Below, in pieces: positions 43,927-53,167 of a stretch of 64,000 nt of DNA (the first letter of the stretch is position 1; each line of letters opens with the position of its first letter). The stretch lies in the NCBI RefSeq assembly GCF_004803755.1, contig NZ_CP032311.1:3178501-3242500 (forward strand), read 5' to 3'. The translations under genes and the position numbers were made by a program. Below the pieces are notes generated by a model, which worked only from the letters and a program-made list of their open reading frames with translations, ran no database searches and was not told the origin of the DNA. The DNA is from Pseudomonas sp. DG56-2 (GTDB lineage: Bacteria; Pseudomonadota; Gammaproteobacteria; Pseudomonadales; Pseudomonadaceae).

Positions 43927-44760
43927 ATGATTCAGCCTGCTGCTGAACGCACCCCGGCCGGCACCAGTTATCTGGCGACCGGCCAAGGCCACCCCGTGGT
44001 ACTGATCCACGGGGTGGGCCTGAACAAAGAAATGTGGGGCGGGCAGATCGTTGGCCTGGCCAACGATTACCGGGTGATCGCCTACGACATGCTCGGCCAT
44101 GGTCAGAGCCCGCGCCCGCAACCCGGCTGCGGCCTGCCCGGCTATGCCGAGCAACTGGCCGAATTGCTCGATCACCTGCAATTGCCCCAGGCGACCATCA
44201 TCGGTTTTTCCATGGGCGGGCTGGTGGCGCGTGCCTTCGCCCTGCACTACCCGCAGCGACTGTCCGCGCTGGTGGTGCTCAACAGCGTGTTCAACCGCAG
44301 CGTCGAACAACGCGCCGGGGTCATCGCACGCACAGCCCAAGCGGCCGAACATGGTCCGGATGCCAACGCTGAAGCAGCATTGGCTCGTTGGTTCAGCCGC
44401 GAGTACCAGGCGGCCAACCCCGCACAGATCGCTGCGCTGCGCCAGACGCTGGCGAGCAACGATCCGCAGGGCTACCTGACCACCTACGAATTATTCGCCA
44501 CCCAGGATATGTACCGCGCCGAAGACCTGGGCAGTATCCAGGCACCCAGCCTGATCGCCACCGGTGAATGGGACCTGGGTTCGACACCGGACATGACCCA
44601 TCAGTTGGCCCGGCGCATCCCCGGGGCACAGAGCATGGTACTTGCCGAACAACGGCATATGATGCCAGTGGAGTCGCCGCGCCTGGTCAACCAAATGCTG
44701 CTGGACTTCCTCGGGCACGCCCGAACCCTCTCCGACTCAGCCAAGGGGATCGTTGCATGA
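43927..44760 (+). CDS. Alpha/beta hydrolase of the DUF1185 operon
   Basis: 277 residues, related to 3-oxoadipate enol-lactonases and RutD-like hydrolases. LIHGVGLNKEMWG gives the oxyanion loop, Ser is in IGFSMGGLVARAF (about 99), and the final His is in AEQRHMMPVESP. Its stop overlaps the aldehyde dehydrogenase start (ATGA), so the two are translationally coupled. It probably hydrolyses a ring-opened or amide intermediate. Confidence 0.85.
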   Translation: MIQPAAERTPAGTSYLATGQGHPVVLIHGVGLNKEMWGGQIVGLANDYRVIAYDMLGHGQSPRPQPGCGLPGYAEQLAELLDHLQLPQATIIGFSMGGLVARAFALHYPQRLSALVVLNSVFNRSVEQRAGVIARTAQAAEHGPDANAEAALARWFSREYQAANPAQIAALRQTLASNDPQGYLTTYELFATQDMYRAEDLGSIQAPSLIATGEWDLGSTPDMTHQLARRIPGAQSMVLAEQRHMMPVESPRLVNQMLLDFLGHARTLSDSAKGIVA

Positions 44761-46238
44761 CACTCGCAAGTTTTCAGATGTGCATCGACGGCCAATGGCT
44801 CGGTGCCGTCAGCGGCAAGACCTTCGACAGCCTCGACCCTTCCACGGCGCGCGCCTGGGCACAACTGCCCGATGCCGATGAAGCTGATGTCGAACTTGCC
44901 GTCCAGGCTGCACAGCGCGCCTTCGACAATCCGGCCTGGCGCAGCCTGACCGCCACCGCCCGAGGCAAGCTGCTGCGCCGTCTGGGCGACCTTATCAGCG
45001 ACAACAAGGAGCGCCTGGCGCAGCTCGAAAGCCGCGACAACGGCAAGCTGATCCGTGAAACCCGCGGTCAGGTGGGCTACCTGCCAGAATTCTTCCACTA
45101 CACCGCAGGCCTGGCTGACAAGCTCGAAGGCGGTACCTTGCCGCTGGACAAGCCCGACCTGTTTGCCTACACGGTGCATGAGCCGATTGGCGTGGTCGCC
45201 GGGATCATTCCCTGGAACAGTCCGCTGTACCTTACCGCAATCAAGCTCGCGCCCGCGCTGGCGGCGGGCAACACGATTGTTCTCAAGCCTTCGGAACACG
45301 CCTCGGCAACCATTCTGGAGCTTGCCCGCCTGGCCCTTGAAGCCGGGTTTCCGGCGGGTGTGGTCAACGTCGTTACCGGTTACGGCCCAAGCACTGGCGC
45401 AGCCCTCACCCGCCATCCGCTGGTGCGCAAGATCGCCTTCACTGGCGGCGCCGCCACCGCACGCCATGTAGTGCGCAGCAGTGCCGAGAACTTCGCCAAG
45501 CTCTCGCTGGAGCTAGGCGGCAAATCGCCGAACATCATCTTCGCCGATGCCGACCTGGACAGCGCCATCAACGGCGCGGTCGCCGGGATCTACGCCGCCT
45601 CCGGCCAGAGCTGCGTTGCCGGCTCACGCCTGCTGGTGCAAGACGAAATCTACGACGCGTTCGTCGAGCGCCTGGTTGAACGTGCCAAGCGCATCAAGAT
45701 TGGCAACCCGCAGGATGATGCCAGCGAAATGGGGCCGATGGCGACTGCTCAGCAATTGGCGGTGGTCGAACACCTGGTTGCCGCCGCTCAAGCCGAAGGT
45801 GCCAAGCTGCGCCTGGGTGGCAAGCGTGCCCAGATCGACAGCGAGGGCTGGTTCTACGAGCCAACCCTGTTCGAGTGCGACAGCAACTCGATGACCATCA
45901 TGCAGGAAGAAGTCTTTGGCCCGGTGGCGGCAGTCATCCGCTTCAAGACCGAGGCCGAGGCGCTGGCCATGGCCAACGACTCGCAATTTGGCCTGGCAGC
46001 CGGCATCTGGACCCGTGACCTGGGCCGCGCCCATCGTCTGGCCCGGGATGTACGTTCAGGGATCATTTGGGTCAACACCTACCGCGCGGTGTCAGCCATG
46101 GCGCCCATTGGCGGATTCAAGAACAGCGGCTACGGACGCGAGAGCGGCATCGACTCGGTACTGGCCTACACCGAATTGAAAACGGTGTGGATCAACCTCT
46201 CGACCGCGCCCATGCCCGACCCCTTTGTCATGCGTTAG
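44757..46238 (+). CDS. Aldehyde dehydrogenase of the DUF1185 operon
   Basis: 493 residues of the NAD(P)-dependent ALDH superfamily. The oxyanion Asn region is GIIPWNSPLYLTAIKLAPALAAGNTIVLKPSE, the catalytic Glu is in SLELGGKSPNI (about 254) and the nucleophilic Cys in ASGQSCVAGSRLL (about 288). The ATG at 44757 gives the standard N-terminus; a longer upstream extension would overlap the hydrolase gene and is rejected. The substrate is a product of the same pathway, not identifiable by sequence. Confidence 0.9.
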   Translation: MTLASFQMCIDGQWLGAVSGKTFDSLDPSTARAWAQLPDADEADVELAVQAAQRAFDNPAWRSLTATARGKLLRRLGDLISDNKERLAQLESRDNGKLIRETRGQVGYLPEFFHYTAGLADKLEGGTLPLDKPDLFAYTVHEPIGVVAGIIPWNSPLYLTAIKLAPALAAGNTIVLKPSEHASATILELARLALEAGFPAGVVNVVTGYGPSTGAALTRHPLVRKIAFTGGAATARHVVRSSAENFAKLSLELGGKSPNIIFADADLDSAINGAVAGIYAASGQSCVAGSRLLVQDEIYDAFVERLVERAKRIKIGNPQDDASEMGPMATAQQLAVVEHLVAAAQAEGAKLRLGGKRAQIDSEGWFYEPTLFECDSNSMTIMQEEVFGPVAAVIRFKTEAEALAMANDSQFGLAAGIWTRDLGRAHRLARDVRSGIIWVNTYRAVSAMAPIGGFKNSGYGRESGIDSVLAYTELKTVWINLSTAPMPDPFVMR

Positions 46239-46250
46239 GAGACCTGCGCC

Positions 46251-46736
46251 ATGATTGAACCTGGCATCTACAAAGACGTGATGGGCTCCTTTCCTTCCGG
46301 TGTTACGGTGGTTACCACCCTGGACGCCGAAGGTGGCATCGTCGGGATCACCGCCAGCGCCTTCAGCGCGCTGTCGATCGAGCCGGCGCTGGTGCTGTTC
46401 TGCCCCAACTACGCCTCCGACACGTATCCGATTCTGCGTGACAGCAAGCAATTTGCCATTCACTTGCTGGCGGCCGGGCAAACCGCCGAAGCCTATGCCT
46501 TTGCCGGCAAAGGCAAGGACAAGGCCAAAGGCATCGACTGGCACTTGAGCGAGCTGGGCAATCCGCTATTGGGCAATGCCACGGCAGTCATCGAGTGTGA
46601 GCTGTGGCGCGAATACGACGGTGGCGACCACGCCATCATCGTCGGCTCGGTGATGAACCTGATTCTGCCCGAGCAGCCCGCAACACCAATGGTCTACCAC
46701 AAAGGCAAGCTCGGCGCCCTGCCGCCGCTGTGCTGA
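46251..46736 (+). CDS. Flavin reductase (HpaC/RutF-like)
   Basis: 161 residues. MGSFPSGVTVVTTLDAEG, GITASAFSALSIEPALVLFC and GGDHAIIVGSVMN are the FMN-binding signatures of the NADH:flavin reductases that supply reduced flavin to two-component monooxygenases. No partner monooxygenase is encoded in this operon, so it must serve one elsewhere or act alone. It begins 12 bp after the aldehyde dehydrogenase stop. Confidence 0.88.
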   Translation: MIEPGIYKDVMGSFPSGVTVVTTLDAEGGIVGITASAFSALSIEPALVLFCPNYASDTYPILRDSKQFAIHLLAAGQTAEAYAFAGKGKDKAKGIDWHLSELGNPLLGNATAVIECELWREYDGGDHAIIVGSVMNLILPEQPATPMVYHKGKLGALPPLC

Positions 46737-46745
46737 TTTCCCTTG

Positions 46746-46785
46746 GGGGGCGTGCGCCATACCCTCGGTTGCGCCCCCATTTTTT
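46746..46785 (+). terminator. Rho-independent terminator within the DUF1185 operon
   Basis: GGGGGCG (46746-46752) and CGCCCCC (46772-46778) form a GC stem followed by a six-T run (46780-46785). It lies in the 60-bp gap before the carboxymuconolactone-decarboxylase-like gene, so that gene may be expressed less than its upstream partners. Confidence 0.75.
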
Positions 46786-46796
46786 CGGAGCTGATC

Positions 46797-47186
46797 ATGA
46801 GCAACGAGAAGTATCAAAAAGGCCTGCAAATCCGCACCCAGGTGCTCGGCGAAGCATACGTCAACAAATCGATCGAGAACGCCGATGACTTCACCCGCCC
46901 GCTGCAGGAACTGGTCACCGAATACTGCTGGGGCCACGTCTGGGGTCGCGACGGTTTGTCGCTCAAAGAGCGCAGCATGATCAACCTGGCGATGATTTCG
47001 GCACTCAACCGCCCTCACGAACTCAAGCTGCACATACGCGGCGCCTTGCGTAACGGTCTGAGTCGTGAGCAAATACGTGAAATTTTGCTTCAAGTCGGCA
47101 TTTACTGCGGTGTGCCTGCGGCCGTGGACAGTTTCCGTCTGGCCCGCGAGGCGTTCGCCGAAGCCGATTTGGAGGCAACCAGTTAA
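46797..47186 (+). CDS. Carboxymuconolactone decarboxylase-family protein
   Basis: 129 residues, all-helical CMD/AhpD-like. FTRPLQELVTEYCWGHVWGRDGLSLKERSMINLAMISAL and IREILLQVGIYCGVPAAVDSFRLA match PcaC. The catalytic-site pattern of 4-carboxymuconolactone decarboxylase appears present, although an unrelated lactone substrate is possible. GGAG precedes the ATG at 46797. It follows the flavin reductase gene beyond a terminator. Confidence 0.85.
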   Translation: MSNEKYQKGLQIRTQVLGEAYVNKSIENADDFTRPLQELVTEYCWGHVWGRDGLSLKERSMINLAMISALNRPHELKLHIRGALRNGLSREQIREILLQVGIYCGVPAAVDSFRLAREAFAEADLEATS

Positions 47187-47273
47187 CGACTGGCTGTTCG
47201 AAACCGCCGCACGGAGCACCGCGATTCGAGGTGCTCGGCGACGCTTGTGACAACAGCCAATTTCAGAGCACAG

Positions 47274-48029
47274 ATGATGAAACGCCAGCCCCTCGACGAC
47301 AGCTTCAAGGTCAACCGCAACCCTGTAACCCTGCGTGAAATCGTGCTCGACAAATTGCGCGGGGCGATCATGAGCTTCCAGCTCTTGCCGGGCGACCGCC
47401 TGGTGGAACGCGACCTGTGCGACCGTCTTGGTGTCAGCCGCACTTCGGTGCGTGAAGCGCTGCGTCACCTGGAATCCGAAGGCCTGGTGGAGTTCGCCGA
47501 CGCCAAGGGGCCACGCGTGGCCATCATCACCCTGGAAGACGCCCGAGATATCTACGAACTGCGTTGCGTACTCGAAGGGCTGATCGTCCAGCTGTTCACC
47601 CTGAACGCCAAGGCCAAGGACATCCGCGCCCTGGAAAAAGCCTTGGACGTGAACCGCCAAGCCCTCGAAGAAGGTGAACTGCAACAGGTGATCGACTCGG
47701 TACAGGGTTTCTACGATGTGCTGCTCGAAGGCTCCGGCAACCATGTAGCAGCCACGCAATTGCGCCAATTGCAGGCACGTATCAGCTACCTGCGTGCTAC
47801 CTCGGTCTCCCAGGAAAACCGTCGCGGGGCGAGCAACCAGGAAATGGTCAAGATCGTTGAAGCGATCAAGAGCGGCGACCCTCTGGCTGCCCACCAGGCA
47901 TCGGTCGATCACGTACGTGCCGCGGCCAAGGTGGCCCTGGAGTACCTACGGCTGAAACAGAATGACAACAGCAAGGTGCGCGACATCGCTGCGCCCATTG
48001 CACTCAAAGAACCCCGCATAGGTCGCTGA
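47274..48029 (+). CDS. GntR/FCD-family regulator of the DUF1185 operon
   Basis: About 251 residues. An N-terminal winged helix (LREIVLDKLRGAIMSFQLLPGDRLVERDLCDRLGVSRTSVREALRHLESEGLVEF) precedes an FCD effector domain with metal-ligand-type positions. The start is uncertain: GTG at 47247 or ATG at 47274/47277; none has a strong ribosome-binding site. It is encoded downstream of the operon and probably binds ATGGTATACCAT at 43258. Confidence 0.85.
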   Translation: MMKRQPLDDSFKVNRNPVTLREIVLDKLRGAIMSFQLLPGDRLVERDLCDRLGVSRTSVREALRHLESEGLVEFADAKGPRVAIITLEDARDIYELRCVLEGLIVQLFTLNAKAKDIRALEKALDVNRQALEEGELQQVIDSVQGFYDVLLEGSGNHVAATQLRQLQARISYLRATSVSQENRRGASNQEMVKIVEAIKSGDPLAAHQASVDHVRAAAKVALEYLRLKQNDNSKVRDIAAPIALKEPRIGR

Positions 48030-48031
48030 TC

Positions 48032-48595
48032 ATGCCCGCCGTCCCACGTTACTGCCCGCACTGTACTGCCGCGCTACACCAGGGACGGCCCAGCGGCGAT
48101 ACTCACGAACGCTTGCTGTGCAGCGCTTGTGGCTACGTCCATTACCTGAACCCCAAAATCATCGCTGGCTGCATCATCGAGCAGGATGGCAAGTACCTGC
48201 TGTGCCAGCGCGCCATACCGCCGCGCCCCGGCACCTGGACTTTGCCTGCAGGCTTCATGGAAAGCGGCGAGACCACCGAACAGGCGGCGCTGCGCGAAGT
48301 CTGGGAAGAAAGTGGCGTACGCGGTGAAATTGTCTCGCCGTATTCTATTTTCAGCGTGCCGACGATCAGCGAGGTGTACATCATCTTTCGCGCCATCGCC
48401 CTGGAAATTACCGGAAAATATGGTCCGGAGACCCTGGATTACCGATTCTTCGCCCCGGAGGATATTCCTTGGGACGAGATCTACTACCCGGCCATCAGGC
48501 AGATTCTCGAACGCTATATCGAGGAGCGCCAAGCTGGGGTCTATGGGATCTACATGGGCAACGACGACACCGGTAAAGTGCATTTCATCCGCTGA
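48032..48595 (+). CDS. Nudix hydrolase with N-terminal zinc ribbon
   Basis: 187 residues. CPHC and CSAC form a zinc ribbon (about 7-34). The Nudix box GFMESGETTEQAALREVWEESGV (about 73-95) is intact: GX5EX7REUXEEXGU. It resembles NudC/YjaD-like and cytoplasmic ADP-sugar or NADH pyrophosphatases. It starts 2 bp after the GntR stop, so it is cotranscribed, though its role in the operon is unclear. Confidence 0.87.
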   Translation: MPAVPRYCPHCTAALHQGRPSGDTHERLLCSACGYVHYLNPKIIAGCIIEQDGKYLLCQRAIPPRPGTWTLPAGFMESGETTEQAALREVWEESGVRGEIVSPYSIFSVPTISEVYIIFRAIALEITGKYGPETLDYRFFAPEDIPWDEIYYPAIRQILERYIEERQAGVYGIYMGNDDTGKVHFIR

Positions 48596-48658
48596 ATCCA
48601 AAGGTGGCGGGATCACGACGTTCGCCGTCGGGCGTGTGCGACACCGAGTTCGAATAAA

Positions 48659-48670
48659 TTCGTATACCAT
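48659..48670. promoter_or_regulatory. GTATAC-centred site before the second GntR gene
   Basis: TTCGTATACCAT, related to the perfect TCGTATACGA sites at 55410 and 61308 and to ATGGTATACCAT at 43258. It lies 29 bp upstream of the GTG start of the GntR/FCD gene at 48700, suggesting autoregulation. Confidence 0.6.
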
Positions 48671-48699
48671 ATCCAGAAAGAACTTCGGACGACGCCACC

Positions 48700-49374
48700 G
48701 TGACCGTACCTCGCCTCAACGCCCCGGACTTGGGCAATACGCCTTCGACTTCGGAAATTATCACTCGTCATCTGCGCGATGCGATCATCGCCGGGCATTT
48801 CGGCGAGGACGAGCCGATTCGCCAAGACGACATCGCCCGCCAGTTCAACGTCAGCAAGATCCCCGTGCGCGAGGCACTCAAACGCCTTGAGGCCGAGGGT
48901 CTGGTCATGTTCCAGCGCAATCGCGGGGCAATGGTCACACGTATGTCGGAGCCTGAACTGGCGCAGATGTTCGAGGTGCGCATGCTGCTTGAAGACAAGG
49001 CGCTGCGCCTGGCCATCCCGAACATGACCGAGGACACCTTCACACGCGCCGAGCGCATCTGCCAGGAATTCGTCGGCGAGAACGACGTCGGGCGCTGGGC
49101 TGAACTGAACTGGGAGCTGCACGCCTGCCTGTACGAACCGGCGCAGCGGCCATTTCTGGTGAATATGATTCGTTCGGTGAACGACAAGCTTGAACGTTAC
49201 CTGCGCATGCAGATGAGCCTGTCCGCGGGCAAGGAGCGCGCCGATCACGAGCACCGTGAAATCCTCGACGCCTGCCGCGCCAAAGATGTCGAACGCGCGG
49301 TGACGTTGCTCGATGAGCACATTGCAGGTGTATGCAGGACACTGTTCGAGCACCTGCCGCAAACCCCGACATAA
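48700..49374 (+). CDS. GntR/FCD-family regulator, likely of hydroxyproline catabolism
   Basis: 224 residues starting at GTG. The winged helix (about 17-75: ITRHLRDAIIAGHFGEDEPIRQDDIARQFNVSKIPVREALKRLEAEGLVMF) is followed by an FCD domain ending in DEHIAGVCRTLFEHL. Its own promoter has a GTATAC-centred site, and the identical 16-mer stands before the importer and deaminase operons further right. FCD regulators commonly respond to small carboxylates. Assignment to hydroxyproline is by proximity and shared sites. Confidence 0.85.
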   Translation: MTVPRLNAPDLGNTPSTSEIITRHLRDAIIAGHFGEDEPIRQDDIARQFNVSKIPVREALKRLEAEGLVMFQRNRGAMVTRMSEPELAQMFEVRMLLEDKALRLAIPNMTEDTFTRAERICQEFVGENDVGRWAELNWELHACLYEPAQRPFLVNMIRSVNDKLERYLRMQMSLSAGKERADHEHREILDACRAKDVERAVTLLDEHIAGVCRTLFEHLPQTPT

Positions 49375-49435
49375 CCGGTAAATGCGTTCACTCACTCGCG
49401 AATGAACCGACCCCGAATGTTGCACACCCTACTCC

Positions 49436-49930
<495 letters not shown>

Positions 49931-49954
49931 GATGCGTAGTCAGTGACGCATACA

Positions 49955-50625
49955 GCCAGACGCTGATCCATTGGCATGGGCGGTTTGGAGTCACCTTTGC
50001 GCCCTTACGGCGCATCCCTTTTGTCTTGGCAAAAGGAATCAAAACCGTGTGTCCCTGCATTCGGCCCTACGCTGCGCTCCGGGTCCCTTCGCTCCGGCAT
50101 TGCTCCCGTCGGGACCGCACCGAAGGGCCGTCCTGGCCCTACGGTGCTCGCAGGCCATCCATGGCCTGCACCCGACTACGCAATACCTACGCTCAGCCTA
50201 CTGAAGGGACGATCCAGGTGTCTGGGCTGACGATGTACGAAGAGCCAGATCAACAACAAAAGCTGAACACCAGCGCGGCGCTGTTGCTGTTGCTGTTGCT
50301 GTGCTTCTCCCTACACAAATCGTGCAGACGCCACAAATCGTCCCTTCAGCAGGCCGAATGGAACCCTTGCGGAGTGGGGCGACGGCCATGGATGGCCGGC
50401 GAGCGACGCAGGGCCAGGGACGGCCCTTCGGCGCGGTCCCCACGGGAGCAAGGGTGGAATGAGGGAACCCGGAGCGCAGCGTAGGGCCGGATGCAGGGAC
50501 AAGGGGTTTTGCCTACTTTTGCCCCGACAAAAGTGGGTCGCCGTAAAGGCGAAACCAGCCAGTGGTGCCACTGCGTCAAACGGATATGCCCATCGCCACT
50601 CGAGCCACATTTTCGGTGCTCACCC
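49955..50625 (-). repeat. Complete composite inverted-repeat element, copy 3
   Basis: Reverse orientation of copy 1. Module Z (about 49955-50010, CTGATCCATTGGCATGGGCG) leads into arm Y (to about 50220), the core with three hexamers (50281-50298), then arm X (about 50310-50625). Arm Y and arm X are inverted homologues of each other. Confidence 0.8.
50281..50298. repeat. CTGTTG hexamer tract, 3 units
   Basis: Three perfect CTGTTG units in the core of element copy 3, then CTGTGCTTCT, matching the flank of the 13-unit tract at 49515. Confidence 0.85.
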
Positions 50626-50893
50626 GCTCAGTGACGCATACAGCCAGACGCTGATCCATTGGCGTGGGCGGTTTGGAGTCACCTTTGCGCCCTCCACGTA
50701 AAGGCGAAACCAGTCAATAGCGCCACCCCATCAAACGGATATGCCCATCGACACCCAAGCCACACCCTCCAAAAAGACCCAGCGTCATTACTGTGCCGAT
50801 TTCGTCGTTCAGCTGATTCAAAGGCATCAAGCCGGCGCCCCCGACAACAAGCCACTCTGTCGATCACTCCCCCAGAACGGACGCGGCCTCCCC

Positions 50894-51826
50894 ATGAAAC
50901 GCATTACCGTGATCGACTCCCACACCGGCGGTGAACCGACCCGCCTGGTCACCGACGGCTTCCCTGCCCTGGGCAAAGGCAGCATGGCCGAGCGCCGCCA
51001 GCTTCTTGCCCAACAACACGACCAATGGCGCAGCGCCTGCATGCTCGAACCGCGTGGCAGCGATGTACTGGTTGGCGCCCTGCTGTGCGAGCCAGTTGAT
51101 CCGAGTGCCTGCGCCGGGGTGATTTTCTTCAACAACACCGGCTACCTGGGCATGTGCGGCCACGGCACCATCGGCCTGGTAGTATCCCTCGCGCACCTGG
51201 GGCGTATCGGACCGGGTGTGCACAGCATCGAAACCCCCGTGGGTACCGTGCAGGCAACGCTGCATGAAGACCACTCTGTCAGCGTGCGCAATGTACCCGC
51301 CTACCGCTACCGCAAGGACCTCTCGCTGGAGGTGCCGGGCATTGGTCTGGTGGTCGGCGACGTGGCCTGGGGCGGCAACTGGTTCTTTCTTATTGCCGAT
51401 CACGGCCTGCAAGTCGCGGGCGACAACATCGAGGCGCTGACCGCCTACACCTATGCAGTACAGCAGGCACTGGATGAGCAAGGCATTCGCGGCGAAGACG
51501 GTGGCCTGATCGACCATATCGAACTGTTTGCCGACGACCCTCACGCAGATAGCCGCAACTTTGTACTCTGCCCCGGCAAAGCCTACGACCGTTCGCCCTG
51601 TGGCACCGGTACCAGCGCCAAGCTTGCTTGCCTGGCCGCCGACGGCAAACTCCAACCCGGCCAGCCCTGGCAGCAGGCCAGCGTGATTGGCAGTGTCTTC
51701 GAAGGTTCGTTCGAAACGGCTGGCGAGCGCATCATTCCCACCATTCGCGGTCGCGCCCATATCAGTGCCGAGGCTACGCTCATCCTTCAGGAAGACGACC
51801 CGTTCGCCTGGGGCATTCGCCCGTGA
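50894..51826 (+). CDS. 4-hydroxyproline 2-epimerase (proline racemase family)
   Basis: 310 residues of the PLP-independent proline racemase family. Both active-site Cys are present: [12 protein letters not shown] (Cys 88) and [10 protein letters not shown] (about Cys 236), the Cys/Cys pattern of true 4-hydroxyproline epimerases and proline racemases. It converts trans-4-hydroxy-L-proline to cis-4-hydroxy-D-proline for the adjacent dehydrogenase. The ATG at 50894 gives the conserved [19 protein letters not shown]; upstream in-frame ATG codons lie in the repeat. Its stop overlaps the start of the next gene (GTGA). Confidence 0.92.
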   Translation: MKRITVIDSHTGGEPTRLVTDGFPALGKGSMAERRQLLAQQHDQWRSACMLEPRGSDVLVGALLCEPVDPSACAGVIFFNNTGYLGMCGHGTIGLVVSLAHLGRIGPGVHSIETPVGTVQATLHEDHSVSVRNVPAYRYRKDLSLEVPGIGLVVGDVAWGGNWFFLIADHGLQVAGDNIEALTAYTYAVQQALDEQGIRGEDGGLIDHIELFADDPHADSRNFVLCPGKAYDRSPCGTGTSAKLACLAADGKLQPGQPWQQASVIGSVFEGSFETAGERIIPTIRGRAHISAEATLILQEDDPFAWGIRP

Positions 51827-52938
51827 GCGGCGCTGCCGTGGCCGATGTGATCGTGATTGGTGCCGGAATTATCGGCGCAGCTTGTGCCCAGGCGCTGGCT
51901 GCGCGCGGCCTGCGCGTGCTGGTCCTGGATGCCGGGCTGCATGGCGCCACGGCAGCCGGCATGGGCCATCTGCTGGTGCTCGATGACAACGCCGCGGAAT
52001 TAGCGTTGAGCCAGTACTCGTTGCAACGCTGGCGTGAATTGGCAAGGCAACTGCCCGACGCTTGCGCCTATCGTAGTAATGGCACCCTCTGGCTAGCGGC
52101 CAATGCCGAAGAAATGGCCGTGGCCGAACACAAATACGGTGTGCTGCACGCACAAGGCATTGTCTGCGAACGCGTTAGCGGGCGCGGCTTGCGCCAACGT
52201 GAACCAGCCCTGCGTGAAGGCTTGGAGGGAGGTCTGTTGATCAATGGCGATGGCATTCTCTACGCCCCCGCTACCGCACGTTGGATGTTGCAGTCGCCCC
52301 GGATCGAGCAGCGCCGTGCGCACGTCACGGCGGTACAGGGTAACAGTGTGCGCCTGGAGGACGGTCAGTGGCTCAGCGCCGAGGCAGTGGTGCTGGCCAA
52401 CGGCATCCAGGCCACCGATCTGTGCCCGGAGCTGCCCATTGAACCGAAGAAAGGCCATTTGCTAATCACCGACCGCTACCCCGGTAGCGTCACCCATACC
52501 TTGGTGGAACTGGGTTATGTCACCAGTGCCCACAATGCCAGCGGACCTTCTACCGCCTGCAATATCCAGCCGCGTCCGACCGGGCAACTGTTCATCGGTG
52601 CCTCACGTCAGTTCGGCACCACCGATCCGGGCGTGGAAGGCTGGATGCTGGCACGCATGCTCAAGCGCGCCACCGAGTACATGCCCGGCCTTGCGCAGTT
52701 GAACGGCATTCGCGCCTGGACCGGCTTTCGCGCCGCCAGCCCCGACGGCCTGCCACTGGTGGGCCGGCATCCGCAGCAGGACGGCCTGTGGCTGGCCGTC
52801 GGCCATGAAGGGTTGGGCGTCACTACGGCGCCGGCGACGGCGGACCTGCTGGTCGCGCAACTGTTCGACGAAACCCCGCCCCTGGCCGCTCAACCCTATC
52901 TGCCCCACCGCTTCCTGGGAGCACACATGCATGCCTGA
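51823..52938 (+). CDS. D-hydroxyproline dehydrogenase, FAD (DAO-type) subunit
   Basis: 371 residues of the glycine-oxidase/D-amino-acid-dehydrogenase group. Rossmann FAD motif [24 protein letters not shown] (about 5-28); substrate-side [17 protein letters not shown] and C-terminal [18 protein letters not shown] are family blocks. A GTG at 51823 fits best, overlapping the epimerase stop; it overlaps the small iron-sulfur gene by 8 bp. Known heteromeric D-hydroxyproline dehydrogenases pair such a subunit with the two gene products that follow. Product would be delta1-pyrroline-4-hydroxy-2-carboxylate. Confidence 0.9.
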   Translation: MSGAAVADVIVIGAGIIGAACAQALAARGLRVLVLDAGLHGATAAGMGHLLVLDDNAAELALSQYSLQRWRELARQLPDACAYRSNGTLWLAANAEEMAVAEHKYGVLHAQGIVCERVSGRGLRQREPALREGLEGGLLINGDGILYAPATARWMLQSPRIEQRRAHVTAVQGNSVRLEDGQWLSAEAVVLANGIQATDLCPELPIEPKKGHLLITDRYPGSVTHTLVELGYVTSAHNASGPSTACNIQPRPTGQLFIGASRQFGTTDPGVEGWMLARMLKRATEYMPGLAQLNGIRAWTGFRAASPDGLPLVGRHPQQDGLWLAVGHEGLGVTTAPATADLLVAQLFDETPPLAAQPYLPHRFLGAHMHA

Positions 52939-53167
52939 CTTGATCCTCGATGGCCGTCCACTGTCTGTGGCCGAAGGTACCAGCGTGGCCGCGGCCCTGG
53001 CACTGGGCGGCGATGGCTGCTCGCGCACCGCCGTTGGTGGTCACCGCCGCGCGCCGCTATGCGGCATGGGCATTTGCCAGGAGTGCCGCGTAAACATCGA
53101 CGGCCGCCGGCGCCTGGCCTGCCAAACCCTGTGCCGCGAGGGTATGCACGTGGAGACCCGGGCATGA
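52931..53167 (+). CDS. D-hydroxyproline dehydrogenase, small [2Fe-2S] subunit
   Basis: 78 residues. LCGMGICQECRVNIDGRRRLACQTLC gives the CX4CX2CX~12C ferredoxin pattern (starting about residue 44). It is similar to the separate small subunits of heteromeric amino-acid dehydrogenases. It overlaps both neighbours (8 and 4 bp), consistent with stoichiometric coupled translation. Confidence 0.9.
   Translation: MPDLILDGRPLSVAEGTSVAAALALGGDGCSRTAVGGHRRAPLCGMGICQECRVNIDGRRRLACQTLCREGMHVETRA

Noticed and set aside
46566..47912. A 448-codon open frame opposite the decarboxylase-like and GntR genes.
   Set aside because: Spans several well-supported genes on the other strand; low-complexity composition.
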